Source: Hormiphora californensis
Taxonomy: Eukaryota > Ctenophora > Tentaculata > Cydippida > Pleurobrachiidae
Direction: 5' to 3'
Assembly (NCBI GenBank): GCA_020137815.1
Contig: CM035353.1
Location: 4,902,733 to 4,966,732 of the forward strand
Length of the DNA: 64,000 bases
Part shown: in pieces, positions 9,069 to 20,464 of the stretch
Layout of the letters: each line of letters opens with the position of its first letter
How positions within the stretch are numbered: the stretch's first letter is position 1
Notes under the pieces: model-generated
The model's database searches: none
Told to the model about the DNA's origin: nothing
Seen by the model: the letters and a program-made list of their open reading frames with translations, nothing else
Translations under genes and position numbers: made by a program

Positions 9069-10750
9069 AAAAAGAAGGTGACATTGGGAAAGGTCTAACC
9101 TAAAGCAGAAGGTTGCCGAGCTTTTACATGATTTTGAATTTGGCCAACCTACTATTCCAAGGCTGATAACTATTCAATAACCCCGATCACTATGAAGAGA
9201 GAACGAATTGCAGAGTCTAACGCGTGATCACGGTTGGCTTATTATCACCACACATTACCCTAACACAACATATTTTAACACAATGTATCACCAGATACAA
9301 AACGGACCTAACTGCTATGACAAAAAATGCCTTCGGGCAAATGTGTGGCCTTCTGGAAAGTTTGATATGAGAATTAGAGTTAGAGTGTGGTATCCAGTGG
9401 CCTGAGCCATTGGATACCACGATAACTGCATAGGGTAGAGGGCCAGCGACCCTAACATAGATTACCGATAATTTATTATTTTATTAGTGTAGTATATTGC
9501 CGCGCATATATATATGTAGAGTTAGGGCGGGCCGGAATGTCTCGTATATATTTAGCACTGCTGCTAATTATACATAAAGATGAAAGATCTGCATTCTTTT
9601 ATTCTTTGTGAACTGCACTAACCCTCCCATGACCAAGAACAGCTACAGATGGGGTAGAAAAGGCGATAGAAGTGGGAGAGAAGAAGGAGGTGTGTCTGCA
9701 GCAGGACACGTGCTGATGTGCACTGGACGTATAAAGCTGCAGAGACTGAGTAAAAGACTGAGCTGTAGTGTGATATATCTAGTATCTGTATCTGTTATTA
9801 CTTATTTATTGCTGCAAGATACTGTGTATAAATTTGAAATATAATGTCCCAAAATGATGGTGTTACGGATACGGGTCGCAGAGACGGAGTCACAAACACC
9901 TCTGCCGACTTCCTGCTGGAAGGTGGAGGTGTCGAACCTATAAATGGCAGCACTACAAGAGCATTAGCTACATATATAATAAGATAGCTAAGAGTATAAA
10001 TAAAAGCAGTGGAGAGTAACTTGTATTGTTAAATTTATAATGGTTCGTTTTGCTGGTGTCGGGACCGTCCAGGAGAAGGGCATTAAATTTCCTTTAGATA
10101 TCTCTAGGCGGTCCAATACGGCTCATGTATTCGCAATACTGGTGTTATATAATATCTAGATTATGTTGAAAATAGAAACTTGACAGATATGAACCATAAA
10201 GAATGAACCAAACCACAATTAAAGTATGTTTTGTTTGTTAAGGGAAAAGGAGGCGGATGTGTGTTTTGGGGTATCAACCCAGTCTACCGGATTTAGTTGA
10301 GTCTGAGTTGTCTCAGTATGGTCAATCAGGGAACGATACCGGATCTGAGTACGAACCCAGTTTTCACCAGCAAGGTAAGAATTGTCTGAATAGGAAGCAG
10401 TCATATATGGCTAAGGATTTTCAATAGAATCGGATGTTATGAAGCAAAATGAATAGTTCTACGGTATTCCTGACCCTTGGTTTCTTTACCTATATGTCAG
10501 GCATTCTACCTGCCCACACAGAAGGGTAGCTATAGGTGAATTTAGTAGGCCAGTCTTGTATTGTTATATGTTGCACATGTGAGAGCATAGAGAGGGAGAT
10601 GGGATGGATACTGTTGAGTCTGATTTTTAGAAAGACTTCGAATCCCTTCTCGGTGACTCTGACACCGAATTTGTTCCAGACAACGCAGAGCGAGATGACT
10701 AGATATTTAAAAATATGAAAGTAGAAAAAGGGGAAGCTGTCTTCATTCAG
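9069..10750. other. Intergenic, no convincing gene
   Basis: Several short frames exist, but none shows a recognisable domain or good splice-bounded structure. A TATAAATAAAAGC stretch at about 9995 and ACCGTCCAGGAGAAGG at about 10065 look superficially like retroelement signals, but no paired LTR was found. Confidence 0.4.
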
Positions 10751-10751
10751 G

Positions 10752-11080
10752 TGTGCGGACTCTAGTGCTACACTCTAAGTCTAAAGAGGACTCTATATCT
10801 AAATTTAGATTTAGATAAAGAGTCCAAATAATTCTAAACTCTAGGAGGACTCTTTATCTAAAAAGTCTACACAGGGCGGACTCTTTATCTAAAAAGTCTA
10901 AACAAAGTGCTCTATATCTACATAAATCTAAATTAGATATAGAGTCCGCCTTTCGCCGCGAACTCGAGATTTCGGCCGTTAGCCGGAAACGAGAGTTTGC
11001 TCACCCCTATACTAATTTAGAAGTGTAGGGCCGTTTATTTGGGTTCGAGGTTAGGGTTAGGTTAGGGTTAGGGTTAGGTT
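10752..11080. repeat. Second copy of repeats R1 and R2 with telomere-like end
   Basis: Holds the same phrases as 2088-2550 (GGACTCTTTATCTAAAAAGT, CACACAGGGCGGACTC) and then the TTCGCCGCGAACTCGAGATT leader and TTAGGG units seen at 3903-4060. In this copy the two repeats are adjacent, so they may be parts of one longer element. Confidence 0.75.
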
Positions 11081-11690
11081 TTGGGTTGGTTAGATTTTAG
11101 AATAGATCCGGTTGGAGGATTTGCGCCAAAATGTACTAGAGGACTCTATATCTAAAAATTCTACACAGGGCGGACTCGCTAGGGGGAGATTTCAGAACCT
11201 GGTATTGCTGTTTTCTCTGTGGCACTGATATTCTCGCCTGTCCTCTCAAATTTAATTTCTCTTTCCCCTCTCCAAAACTTTCTCCCTCTTTTCCCCTATC
11301 ACCCCTAGCCGTCTCATGCTCTTCAATGCGGCTAGTTTCACATCGACACCCATTCCTCCTTCCTGAGAGTTGTGAGGCGTGCACGTGAATAGACAGAGGG
11401 CCATATGTGCTGGGATCTGTGAGCAATTTTAACATTGTATACTCTTGAATTTTGCGTTGATGCCCTGTGCTCTTCGCTATTTACGAGGTCCCAGGAGTTC
11501 AGATGGGCAGCGATCTCATAGTATGGCTGACCCTTCTGATTTGTACTGTGGTAACTCGATATCCAAGCTTTCTTCCTCTTCTACTCATCTAGTCTTTCAC
11601 TCGGCCCTCAGAAATCCAGAAACCCTGGTGCTAAGAGCAGCCTAGTGTGAGATGAAACAAAGACAAATTTAAAGATTTGTAACCTTGAAT
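11081..11690. other. Intergenic, no convincing gene
   Basis: A minus-strand frame of 99 residues (11136-11435) begins inside repeat-like DNA, has no recognisable domain and is probably chance. Confidence 0.35.
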
Positions 11691-11691
11691 A

Positions 11692-11880
11692 TGAGTGATG
11701 CCAGCTTACCCCCAGCCCCGTCAGCTCTTTGACAGCCCAAGAATACAGCACGTACCAGAGTACTGCGACGGGTGAACCTCTTTGATTGAGTGATGCCAGC
11801 TCTTACCCCCAGCCCCTGTCAGCTCTTTGACAGGCCCCAGATACAGCACGTACCAGAGTACTGCGACGGGTGAACCTCCT
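11692..11880 (-). repeat. Two tandem ~95-bp units, possibly a duplicated exon
   Basis: TGAGTGATGCCAGCT and ACAGCACGTACCAGAGTACT recur at a spacing of about 95 bases. On the minus strand the unit reads PVAVLWYVLYLGPVKELTGA and then a GTAAGAG donor-like site. The string VLYL..P.KEL also occurs in the family copy at 21130 (VLYLVQPLKELNGKA), so the unit may be a duplicated exon of that family; this link is weak. Confidence 0.6.
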
Positions 11881-11973
11881 AAAAAACCGAGTAGGGGCAT
11901 GGTGCCCCTGGGGACCTCTGCCAAAATTTCTAATCTCGGCACAGTATAAGTATCTGAATTTCACTTTACCTAA

Positions 11974-12041
11974 CGTCTCCGTGGTCTAATGGCCACAAAA
12001 TGGGCTAAGAAACATAGGTGCCGGTTCAAACCCGGTCATGC
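11974..12041 (+). ncRNA. tRNA-like sequence (tRNA pseudogene or SINE head)
   Basis: A perfect A box (TGGTCTAATGG) and a perfect B box (GGTTCAAACCC) are spaced as in a tRNA, with a T-arm CCGG-TTCAAAC-CCGG. The acceptor stem (GTCTCCG against TCATGCA) and the anticodon stem do not pair, so this is not a working tRNA. A LINE tail follows closely, fitting a tRNA-derived SINE or pseudogene with polymerase III promoter boxes. Confidence 0.6.
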
Positions 12042-12079
12042 ACTAATAATTTTTCTTTCACTTTTGCTTGATATTGAAA

Positions 12080-12545
12080 CAATTAAATTTCCGATAGAAA
12101 CAAAACATATATAAATGACCAGAAACTGCTGACTACTGCAAAACAGTGGCAGAAACAAGCTAAAGAGAAAAACTACAAAATTACCACTGCGGTAATGACA
12201 AAGATAGACAAAGACTACCGAAATATGGTTCACAGATAAGATCACAATGAGAAATGTCACACTGGCAATCTTAGGACAAAACAACTTGAACTCCTCCTTA
12301 GCACACAGAGATCCAGAGAGAATCAGAACTGCCCTCTATGCAACCAAAAACAGAACTCGGAACATGTCCTAATCACATGCCCAGATCTAGATCATCTCAG
12401 ATACACACTGGGATACAAAACAACATAAAACAAAACATCTACGACAAAAGACCAGAAAATCGACCTAGGCAAACTAACTGCACTGATAAAGAAATCTGGT
12501 CTCTTCAAAATAGAATCTGCCTAATCAAAACCGCCCCCCACCCCA
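12080..12545 (+). pseudogene. LINE ORF2 C-terminal relic
   Basis: One frame reads CPLCNQKQNSEHVLITCPDL and then DHLRYTLGYKTT, the Cys-Cys-His-Cys tail common at the end of I/Jockey-type LINE ORF2, and ends IDLGKLTALIKKSGLFK. The frame has internal stops. The related relic at 17237-17640 ends with the same KSGLFK, so both come from one family. It runs into the assembly gap. Confidence 0.75.
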
Positions 12546-12645
12546 NNNNNNNNNNNNNNNNNNNNNNNNNNNNNNNNNNNNNNNNNNNNNNNNNNNNNNN
12601 NNNNNNNNNNNNNNNNNNNNNNNNNNNNNNNNNNNNNNNNNNNNN
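12546..12645. other. Assembly gap (100 N)
   Basis: Exactly 100 N residues, a scaffold spacer of unknown true length. Confidence 1.
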
Positions 12646-12758
12646 AACGTCGTTCCAATCGGAACAGTTGGGATATGGAAAATATCGTTCTAACACGCTT
12701 CTCTTTTTTCGCTGCTTCCCGTCTCGTGTCTTCTTCTGCGGGAGGAGGAGTTGGAGGT

Positions 12759-13101
<343 letters not shown>

Positions 13102-13379
13102 TGGTTGGCAGCGTGTACAAGTTTTAAGATACATTGGGCTGAAGAGATCTGGAATTATTTAGGCCCTCACTTTGAACCCCTTCAATCCTGTCCTAGCAGT
13201 AAAATTAACTAGATTAACAGTCTCTACACCAAGTGAAATCTAAGATGCCAAAACATGCTGTCTGATAGAAGCGATAATTTGAACCCTCTCCCTCTCTACC
13301 CCAACTCTCTTATCTGTTTCAAACAATCGGGAACAGGTTGTGAGTGTATGGGTCTGCAGTCTAGGATAATGAAATGCTC

Positions 13380-13483
13380 CACGTGACTTACCACGTGACA
13401 AAACAGTGGTCACGTGGCCCCTTTTTGATACAAATCATGTGAAATATTCCTGGGAACTGATCACGTGTTACAGCGCCCACGTG
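13380..13483. promoter_or_regulatory. Cluster of five CACGTG E-boxes
   Basis: CACGTG occurs at 13380, 13392, 13411, 13462 and 13478, five times in 104 bases. This hexamer is bound by bHLH-leucine-zipper factors such as USF, MITF/TFEB and Myc/Max. A nearby TCATGTGA (13436) resembles an M-box. The cluster lies upstream of the minus-strand homeobox gene, but which promoter it serves is not known. Confidence 0.6.
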
Positions 13484-13489
13484 CAGCTC

Positions 13490-14513
13490 TCGACTGGCAG
13501 CTCTATCGAATATTTGATAATTTGAAACAATTCATTTTGAACACCGCTAATTTAATAACACACGTTGGCTAAGTATATTATATATGCGATCTCTCTCTGT
13601 CTCTTTTCAGGTTTTCTTATCACAATTTTTTGTCACCTCGACACTCCCCAAACTTTCTCTCTCCTAGGGGAGGGGGTCCTAAACCGTCTAGCCTCAAAGA
13701 GAGAGAGAGTCACATGACATTAAATAAACTACACACAAGCCCTCATCGTGACCCAGATGTCGAAAGCGCATATTATGTATGACCATTCAATTCTGTCGAA
13801 GTAACTGTAGAAGGAACCTCGGTCAAAATAGCCGGAGGGGCAGGATCGGGAAAAGAAAGTGAAATTTCAACTGAGCTTTCTAGTCTCTTTCTAGTCTCGT
13901 CCAGTGTGAAATGATTAGTTGCATGGAAATTGTTTAATGGCCAGTGTCACTGCACTCACCAATATGCAATGCTAGAGAATTCCTTGCACCTACACATCAC
14001 GCCGGCAGCATCTCCCCCACACCCTCTTTTAGTTTCTTAAATTTCCTCTCTCCCTCCCTCCCAGCTCTCTCTTCTCAATTCTCTCCTTTTCTAACTATCA
14101 TTTTCTGACCCCCATTCTGAAGTATCACACCGTTTTGCTTGTTTTTTGCTAATGATCGTTTAATGATCCTGGATCATGCAATTAGACTAAGAAGTAGTAG
14201 GCGAGAAAGAAGATGACGGAGAGAGAGTAGAAGAGAGCAGACCGAGAGAGAGAGAGAGCAGAGAGCATGAGGACGAGAGAGCAGAGAGAGTAGAAGTGGC
14301 AGTCCCTGCTTGCTATGATCAGATCTCGCGCCACGCGGTTGTGTATTTTTGTTACATGCAACTACCAATCCCTGTCAACATATATGGCGGGAGAAGGGAG
14401 GATCAGAGATGGAAAACTGAGACAAAAATAGACCAGTAGCGCGTGCTGAAAGCCCCGATCTGCAATGCTTGGAATTTGATAATGTCTGGACGGTTATAAA
14501 CTACCACTTCTCA

Positions 14514-14544
<31 letters not shown>

Positions 14545-15785
14545 ATCTCTCTTCTTTCCTCTCTCTCTCTCTCCGTTCTCGGGGTCGTCGTCTCCTCTAC
14601 TCTCCTCCTCTCTATCTCTCTCACCCTCTCTCTATCTCTGGTATGTTGAGTGGCTGAAGGGGTAGCTAAAGGAGCGACCGACACCAATAATTTTGTCTCT
14701 CTTTCTCAAAGGACGTCTCACTGCAAAGGACTTTTGTATGTGACAGGGAGACAGGCGCATGGTAACCAATCCTGTCTTGTGCATATTGAATTTGAAAGAA
14801 ATATAGGAGCATATAAAGATAGAGAGGGAGAGATGAGAGATATGAGAGGGAGAAGAGAGCAAGAAGTAAGAAGACGAGGATGAGAGAGAGAGAATGACGA
14901 GAGAAAGAGAGAGAGAAGAGGTAGACATGGGAGGGAGAAGAGAGAGAGAGGAGAGAGATATTGTGAAGGTGTAGTGTGGGAGGGAGAAAAGATGAAAGTA
15001 CCCCGGCATCATATTGTGCTTGCCGCCCTTTTTACCAGCATTTTATACCCTGCTGCACCGCAGTGATATTGTAGTACTATAAAAATATAGTAAAGAAGAG
15101 AGTGATCAGAGAGAGAGAGATTGATTTTTCGTGGTCTGAAGTTTGGGGAGATCCGCGGTTCAGGCTGTCATGATTTTTTTAAAAAAGAGGAACGGAGAGA
15201 GAGATGAGGAGAGAAGAGAAAGAGAAAGAGGGAGTGTTGTGAAGACAGGTGGGACGAGTGCCCTTCAAATTGTATTTGGAACTGTTTTCACCCAGCAATC
15301 TGTCGCCTTGGATCTTGTGAAGAGGTCATCTTAGGTGTGGGGGAGAGAGAGAGAGAGAGAGAGAGCAGAGATACCCCCCCGTGTGTGTTGTGTGAGTGGT
15401 GTGTGAATGAAGTGTGGTGCAAAGTACAAGATTCAGTCACCATGAAACCATAATCAAAAGGAGATTGTGAAAAATAAACAAAAAAAAAAAATATAAAAGA
15501 AAAAAAATGAAGACTGAAAAGATGACAAAATAAGATGGGTAATGGGAACTGAAGGAGAAATAAAAGAAAGTCGATATTAGGAGACGAGGGAGAGAGATAG
15601 AGAAGGATAGAGAGAGAGAGAGAGAAAGGGATAGGAAGGGAGAGGAAGAAGGAGGAGAAGAGAGAGGGGTTTACCCGGCAGATAGTATAATCCGGAGAGT
15701 TGGGCCGCCCAGACATTAAAATGTAGAAGGGTGGTACAAAACGAGCTCGAAAGAGCATCCCAATGGTTGCCACCTTAGGCTGACA
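13490..15785. other. CT/GA-rich intergenic DNA
   Basis: Repeated short CT or GA tracts (14514-14640, 14820-14970, 15100-15240, 15340-15370, 15590-15670). Frames here are low complexity. No gene recognised. Confidence 0.5.
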
Positions 15786-15789
15786 GGCT

Positions 15790-16077
15790 ATGGAGCACCC
15801 CTTGAGGGAGAGTGCCGCTTCACTAGACTGCGTATTAGAAGCACTACAAACTGGGCCGATTAGGTACATAGAGTACCAATCGGTGGTCCGAGCCACCACT
15901 CTGGTCCTGAAGCAGGATTCTGGCCTTAAATGGCAAGTGCTGGTAGAAGAAATGACGTTTCTCATCTACGTGTGGGCAGAGAAGCCGCGTCATCGCTCGG
16001 CAATATACCTACTTCTGGGGAAACCCAGTAACGTAAGACTGGTGGAAATACACTGGTGCTCTCAGCTGTGTGTCTAA
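15790..16077 (+). CDS. Unknown reading frame, possibly an exon
   Basis: A 95-residue open frame with ordinary amino-acid composition (RYIEYQSVVRATTLVLKQ, WQVLVEEMTFLIYVWAE). I recognise no domain. It starts at ATG 15790 and ends at TAA. It lies at the edge of a cluster of repeated gene fragments, so it may be part of the same multicopy family. Confidence 0.35.
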   Translation: MEHPLRESAASLDCVLEALQTGPIRYIEYQSVVRATTLVLKQDSGLKWQVLVEEMTFLIYVWAEKPRHRSAIYLLLGKPSNVRLVEIHWCSQLCV

Positions 16078-16152
16078 CTGGATTAGTAACCGGCAAACTT
16101 AACAAAAGCGGACCGAATGTGAAGCTAGCCTTTCCCTCGAAGGGGATCCTCC

Positions 16153-16310
16153 ATGGAGGGTCCCTGGACAGGACTGACTAGTGGAACTACTGAGCAACTC
16201 TTTGTGTGGGGTGCTCGGGAGGAACGCCAGAATTTTGATTCGCCGGGAGCTGGCCCCGTAAGACACCAGCAAAGTGGGAGGAAGTACGGGAGGTTCAAAC
16301 ACACACACAC
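16153..16310 (+). pseudogene. Unknown repeated coding fragment, plus copy
   Basis: The frame reads EGPWTGLTSGTTEQLFVWGA and later HQQSGRKYGRFKHTHT. An inverted relative on the minus strand at 16512-16787 reads ASGWKYGRYTTHTHT. Both run into a CACACA tract. The pairing suggests an inverted duplicate of one gene fragment; the frame is cut by repeat R1 at 16307. Confidence 0.4.
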
Positions 16311-16460
16311 AGGGCGGACTCTTTATCTAAAAAGTCTACACAGGGAGGACTCTTTATCTAAACTTTTTTCAAAATCTAACTGTAGATAAAGAGTCCGTTT
16401 TTAGATATAGAGTCCGCCTTGGATTTAGATAAAGAGTCCGTTAGCACTAGAGTCCGCCCA
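16307..16460. repeat. Third copy of dispersed repeat R1
   Basis: Carries CACAGGGCGGACTCTTTATC and several TTTAGATAAAGAGTCCG phrases in both orientations, as at 2430-2545 and 10800-10900. Confidence 0.8.
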
Positions 16461-16479
16461 CCCTTCATTCACACACGGA

Positions 16480-16518
16480 CGACTGAGTTAAATATCCAGT
16501 GGATATTTAACTCAGTCG
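16480..16518. repeat. Perfect 18-bp-arm hairpin
   Basis: CGACTGAGTTAAATATCC and GGATATTTAACTCAGTCG are separated by three bases. Confidence 0.9.
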
Positions 16519-16787
16519 TGGATATTATCCACTTTAACCTCCACACCTGTAATCGCTGGAATGTGTAGAAGTGTGGGGTCGGGTCCCTGTTGGAACTTGG
16601 AATGTTCCACCAAAAAAGCAGGGAGTAATGATCTCACTTGCTTCATCGGCACTGGGACTTGGGAATTTTTCAGCTTGGCCAGACTGGGCACCTCGTTCTT
16701 TGAGAATCTAGTGTGTGTGTGTGTCGTGTACCTCCCGTACTTCCACCCACTTGCTGTCGTTGGGGAGCAGCGATCCCTAGATTTCAC
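16512..16787 (-). pseudogene. Unknown repeated coding fragment, minus copy
   Basis: A 91-residue frame with FLVEHSKFQQGPDPTLLHIP and the shared SGWKYGRYTTHTHT segment. It starts in unique sequence and ends in the hairpin at 16480. No domain recognised. Confidence 0.35.
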
Positions 16788-16789
16788 AG

Positions 16790-17236
16790 TTCTCTCCTCA
16801 GGTCACCAACACACATGGCTGCCCAGAGCGCCGTGCTCGATCTCCCGGTCAGGTCCCACCAAGGTAGCGCCGGGTTTCCCCGGTACCCCTTAGTGGTACC
16901 CTTCCATTGGAAGACACGAGTCGACAGACGAGAACTGTTTCGATAAAGAGCATGAAGGTCACCACCAACAGCAGGCGCACTAGTACTACTGTACCAGTCT
17001 TACGGTACTGGGTTTCCCCAGAATAGGTTAAATCGCCGAACGATAGTGCACGTTCATCTTCACCATGATGAGGCACCATTTGTGCACTACCACCTGCCTG
17101 TTTCCAGGCGTGTACCTCTGATCGGGGTACAGTGGTAGGGTTCGGTCCATCGAGTCGTCATAGCAGCTATGATCGAGTCGACCCAGGTGGCGCTGTTCTT
17201 TTTGTTTAGCCGATCTAGTTGTGGGGGGCCAGTCCA
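16790..17236. other. Possible fragments of the same family, unresolved
   Basis: Plus-strand frame MAAQSAVLDLPVRSHQGSAG (about 16815-16946) has no recognisable domain. Short GGTACC and GTACCG repeats occur. I could not build a gene. Confidence 0.3.
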
Positions 17237-17640
17237 AAGACTAGTGACTTGGTTTTTATTGCGCTTTTGCTAGTTGCGGATTTGCTTCTGCCGTGATGGT
17301 TTCAACAGACTCTACCTGATGAGATCAGGGCTTTGCCAGTGTGCACTTTTAAACTACCGTTGGTATAGAATCATTTTGGTGGTAGCGTTATGTTTTATTT
17401 GAATAGACCGGATTTGGTGACTACGTTGGTGAGTTTCCTTAGTTCCAGTGGCTCGTCTTCATTGTAAATGTTTTCTTTGATGTTTTGATACTCTTGAGTG
17501 AATCTGAGGTGGTCAAGGTCAGGACAGTTTAGTAGTTTGTGTTTGGAGTTTTCTCTTTCCCCACATAACTCACAGTTGGGATTTATGGAAGGGTCTCTGT
17601 GGGAGAGGGCGCTTCCTAGGTTGTTCTAGGTTGAGAATCT
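17237..17640 (-). pseudogene. LINE ORF2 C-terminal relic
   Basis: The minus strand reads SALSHRDPSINPNCELCGER, then HKLLNCPDLDHLRFTQEYQ and ends LTNVVTKSGLFK then a stop. The Cys-x2-Cys...His...Cys pattern and the CPDLDHLR string match the relic at 12080-12545, so both belong to one LINE family different from that of the 4494 insertion. Confidence 0.75.
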
Positions 17641-17749
17641 AGTGATGGATGAGTGGAAACTTGACTGATCCAGCTACTTCGAAGCAAAGAAAATGGTGCT
17701 GATGATGCTGCTAGTGCTGGTGCTGAATGATGCTCAAGGACACAGCGAA

Positions 17750-18316
17750 AAAGGAGGACAACCTGCAGGCCAACCAACAAACCGAAACGAAAGGGCCTAT
17801 GTTCCTGATCGGCGAAACCGCAAACAGGAACCAGCAAGATGGCACCTGGTGTCTAATTAGTATTTTCTAATTATTTTTTTATAATCCCCCAGATCTCCAG
17901 GATAGAGTTTTTGCTAGTTTCGTGAGAGCGTGGGCAAAGTTTTAAATATTTGCTTCAATATCAAATCTTAACAGGGAGTGCTGCACTATAATAAGGTACA
18001 ATCATTGAACGAATTGAACGGAAAGGCATGGCAGCCTGTTTCAACGCCACCAGTGGGAACCTGGAACGATATTCCTTGTCACTGTTACGGTGGAAGTTCT
18101 CGAGGGAAAGAGAAAGCCCCATCAGCTGCCGATACACCTGTGGTGCCCACCGTCATGGTCCCTCCAGCGGAGGAGACCTGGCACCAGGCAACCCCACTGT
18201 ATGGGATAGCTGAGCTGAATGAAGGGAGGGAAGCATTTAAGAGTTGCTTCGACCCCCAGGGGTGGGTACAGAGGGAACTCATGAATAACTTCAACAACAT
18301 GGTGTCACGTGACTAG
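17750..18316 (+). pseudogene. Unknown multicopy gene family, copy 1
   Basis: A 17978-18316 frame of 112 residues contains LNELNGKAWQPVSTPPVGTW and NDIPCH, then switches to SSRGKEKAPSAADTPVVPT, which belongs to a different exon in the copy at 19913. The preceding bases (17750-17975) resemble 20995-21130, with a shared intron-like end (CAATATCAAATCTT.ACAGGG). Copy 1 thus looks like two exons joined in one frame, probably by rearrangement. It has Trp-Gln where copy 3 has two stops. Function unknown. Confidence 0.5.
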
Positions 18317-18622
18317 AGAGCCTATAGCACGGGCATGGTGCAGTTCAAGGCACTTCTTGATTTCTTAGTTTCTTCTACTCAGTTCTTAGCTAGAGAGTAC
18401 AATTTGACGTAGATTGCTCTTGTTGTACTCTATTTCTTTTCACCCTACATCATACTACGTGTTTTTACTTCGTCCACCCCTTGCATCAAGGTATAGAGGA
18501 ATACCAGATTGTATGACTTTGTATTCATTCTTTCCTGATTTAAGTTTTATGGAATTCTTATTTTAGTTGTTGTATTGAAAAGAGAGTATCATCTTGCAGA
18601 TATAGCAATTGAATCTTTCCTG
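18317..18622. other. Intergenic, no gene recognised
   Basis: AT-rich sequence between a gene fragment and a large palindrome; nothing supported. Confidence 0.5.
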
Positions 18623-19613
18623 TTAGTTAGGGGATTTTAGTGAAAAAAGGGCCAAGTTATCAGCAAAATTTTTAACAAGCTAATTTCTTCACCAATAGGT
18701 CCGGATAGGTGTCTAGTATCACCAAAAAAAAGTACACGATAATCGGAAGTGCGCACGTGCGCTGAGCGCGCAAGAAGTAAACACATGTAAATACATGTAT
18801 TTCTAGCCTGGCACGAAAACCCAAAAACCATCTTAGGAGACGAGTAGAGAAAAAATCAAGGGCACTAGATTGTGTAGCGTCCTCGCATTAGTGGGGGTAG
18901 GTGCTGGAATTAAGTCTCTATCTCATCTGGTTAATTAGATAATTGGATAATTAGATATGCGCATAACCGTATTTTGGCTATATGGCTATAGCCACTTAGG
19001 AATGGTTTAGAGACTTTTCATTGGTGCCATTTTGTTCAGAAAAAAATTTCAATCTAAGAGTTGTGGAAAAATTTAGAGCCTATCTCTTACCGTTTTGGCG
19101 TTATTTGCGGTCAAAGTATGCCAAATCAGTTGAAAATGCCAAAACGGTAAGAGATAGGCTCTAAATTTTTCCACAACTCTTAGATTGAAATTTTTTTCTG
19201 AACAAAATGGCACCAATGAAAAGTCTCTAAACCATTCCTAAGTGGCTATAGGCTATAGCCATATAGCCAAAATACGGTTATGCGCATATCTAATTATCCA
19301 ATTATCTAATTAACCAGATGAGATAGAGACTTAATTCCAGCACCTACCCCCACTAATGCGAGGACGCTACACAATCTAGTGCCCTTGATTTTTTCTCTAC
19401 TCGTCTCCTAAGATGGTTTTTGGGTTTTCGTGCCAGGCTAGAAATACATGTATTTACATGTGTTTACTTCTTGCGCGCTCAGCGCGCGTGCGCACTTCCG
19501 ATTATCGTGTACTTTTTTTTGGTGATACTAGACACCTATCCGGACCTATTGGTGAAGAAATTAGCTTGTTAAAAATTTTGCTGAAAAAAATATACTAAAA
19601 TTCCCTAACTATG
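18623..19613. mobile_element. 1-kb palindrome with ~475-bp arms
   Basis: Left arm (18623-19110) and right arm (19138-19613) are nearly identical complements around a loop of about 30 bases (GCGGTCAAAGTATGCCAAAT). Both arms encode the same 60-residue frame (MVFGFSCQARNTCIYMCLLL...) on opposite strands, which is just the arm read twice. The outermost bases are TAGTTAGGG. Arm identity is high except for an indel near the ends and single changes such as GTGCGCTG/GCGCGCTG. Confidence 0.95.
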
Positions 19614-19912
19614 TATAAAAAAATTGTCATAGTGTCGAGATTGCTATTATAAATCGATATTGTTTTATATATTGTACACATTATCATATTAACCCCCGGA
19701 CTTATTACCGAACAACACCTTACTGAATTACTTCGCGAAGAGAAAGAGGCCACCGCCTCTGGTGGTCAATGGGGGGCGAAGAAGGGAGGGCGAACGACCC
19801 ACTCCAGTGGAGCGGTGAACGTAGCCAGCTTACTCCCGGATTCCGAGCATTGAGCAACCACTACCGGAACAGCTCCACCAGATAAATGCAGTAATGCAGA
19901 GCCTCACCGACC
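19614..19912. other. Flank of the palindrome and upstream part of the next fragment
   Basis: From about 19720 the plus strand reads like coding sequence in an unrecognised frame (TTCGCGAAGAGAAAGAGGCC), but I could not define an exon. Confidence 0.3.
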
Positions 19913-20464
19913 GTGGAGGAACGAATGAAGAAAGAGGTGATCGTAAAAGTGGACCCGCAGAGCATCAGGACATCCTCCTACCAGTCGGTACGAGGAAGAC
20001 ATAACTCCCAGCGGGAGTGTACCCACCGAGATGACAGCGACGCAGGGAGGACCACCAACAGAAGATCTGGGGAGAGAGCAGAGAGAGAGGATGGCCGACG
20101 ACCCGCCAAGGAGAGACTCGGCCAGATGCCCGCCACCACACCCCGTTCCAGGTCCCGAGAGACTTCCAGTGGAAGTCCTCGAGGGAAAGAGAAAGCCCCA
20201 TCAGCTGCCGATACACCTGTGGTGCCCACCGTCGTGGTCCCTCCAGCGGAGGAGACCTGGCACCAGGCGACCCCACTGTATTGGGGAGCTGAAACGGTTC
20301 TCTCTGGCCGTCCAGAGTAAAACAGCCCTGATTAGCACGGTTTACAACAGTGTAATGGAGCTGAAAGAGTGGCTACAAGAGTTAAAAGACTGTGTTAGCT
20401 CCACTCTCCTACTCGAGGACTTCAGGAAGCAGTGTGAACATCCTTGTTTTGACCCTACCGACAG
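19913..20464 (+). CDS. Unknown multicopy gene family, copy 2 exon
   Basis: Two overlapping frames cover this exon. 19913-20320 gives a basic, Arg/Ser-rich stretch (SRSRETSSGSPRGKEKAPSA). 20031-20468 ends with what looks like real protein: LKRFSLAVQSKTALISTVYN, then ELKEWLQELKDC and FRKQCEHPCFDPTDR. The second frame meets a good splice donor, CGACAG|GTGAGA, at 20465. A frameshift between the two frames is likely if they were once one protein. The ELKEWLQELKDC region could form a short coiled coil. No family recognised. Confidence 0.4.

Noticed and set aside
9980-10090. LTR or primer-binding site of a retrotransposon
   Set aside because: A TATA-like stretch and a TGGTGTCGGGACCG string are present, but no paired LTR or pol gene was found.
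11974-12041. Functional tRNA-Leu(AAG)
   Set aside because: A and B boxes are perfect but acceptor and anticodon stems do not pair and there is no long variable arm.
18637-19598. Two identical small proteins in opposite orientation
   Set aside because: They are the two arms of one palindrome, with no independent coding evidence.
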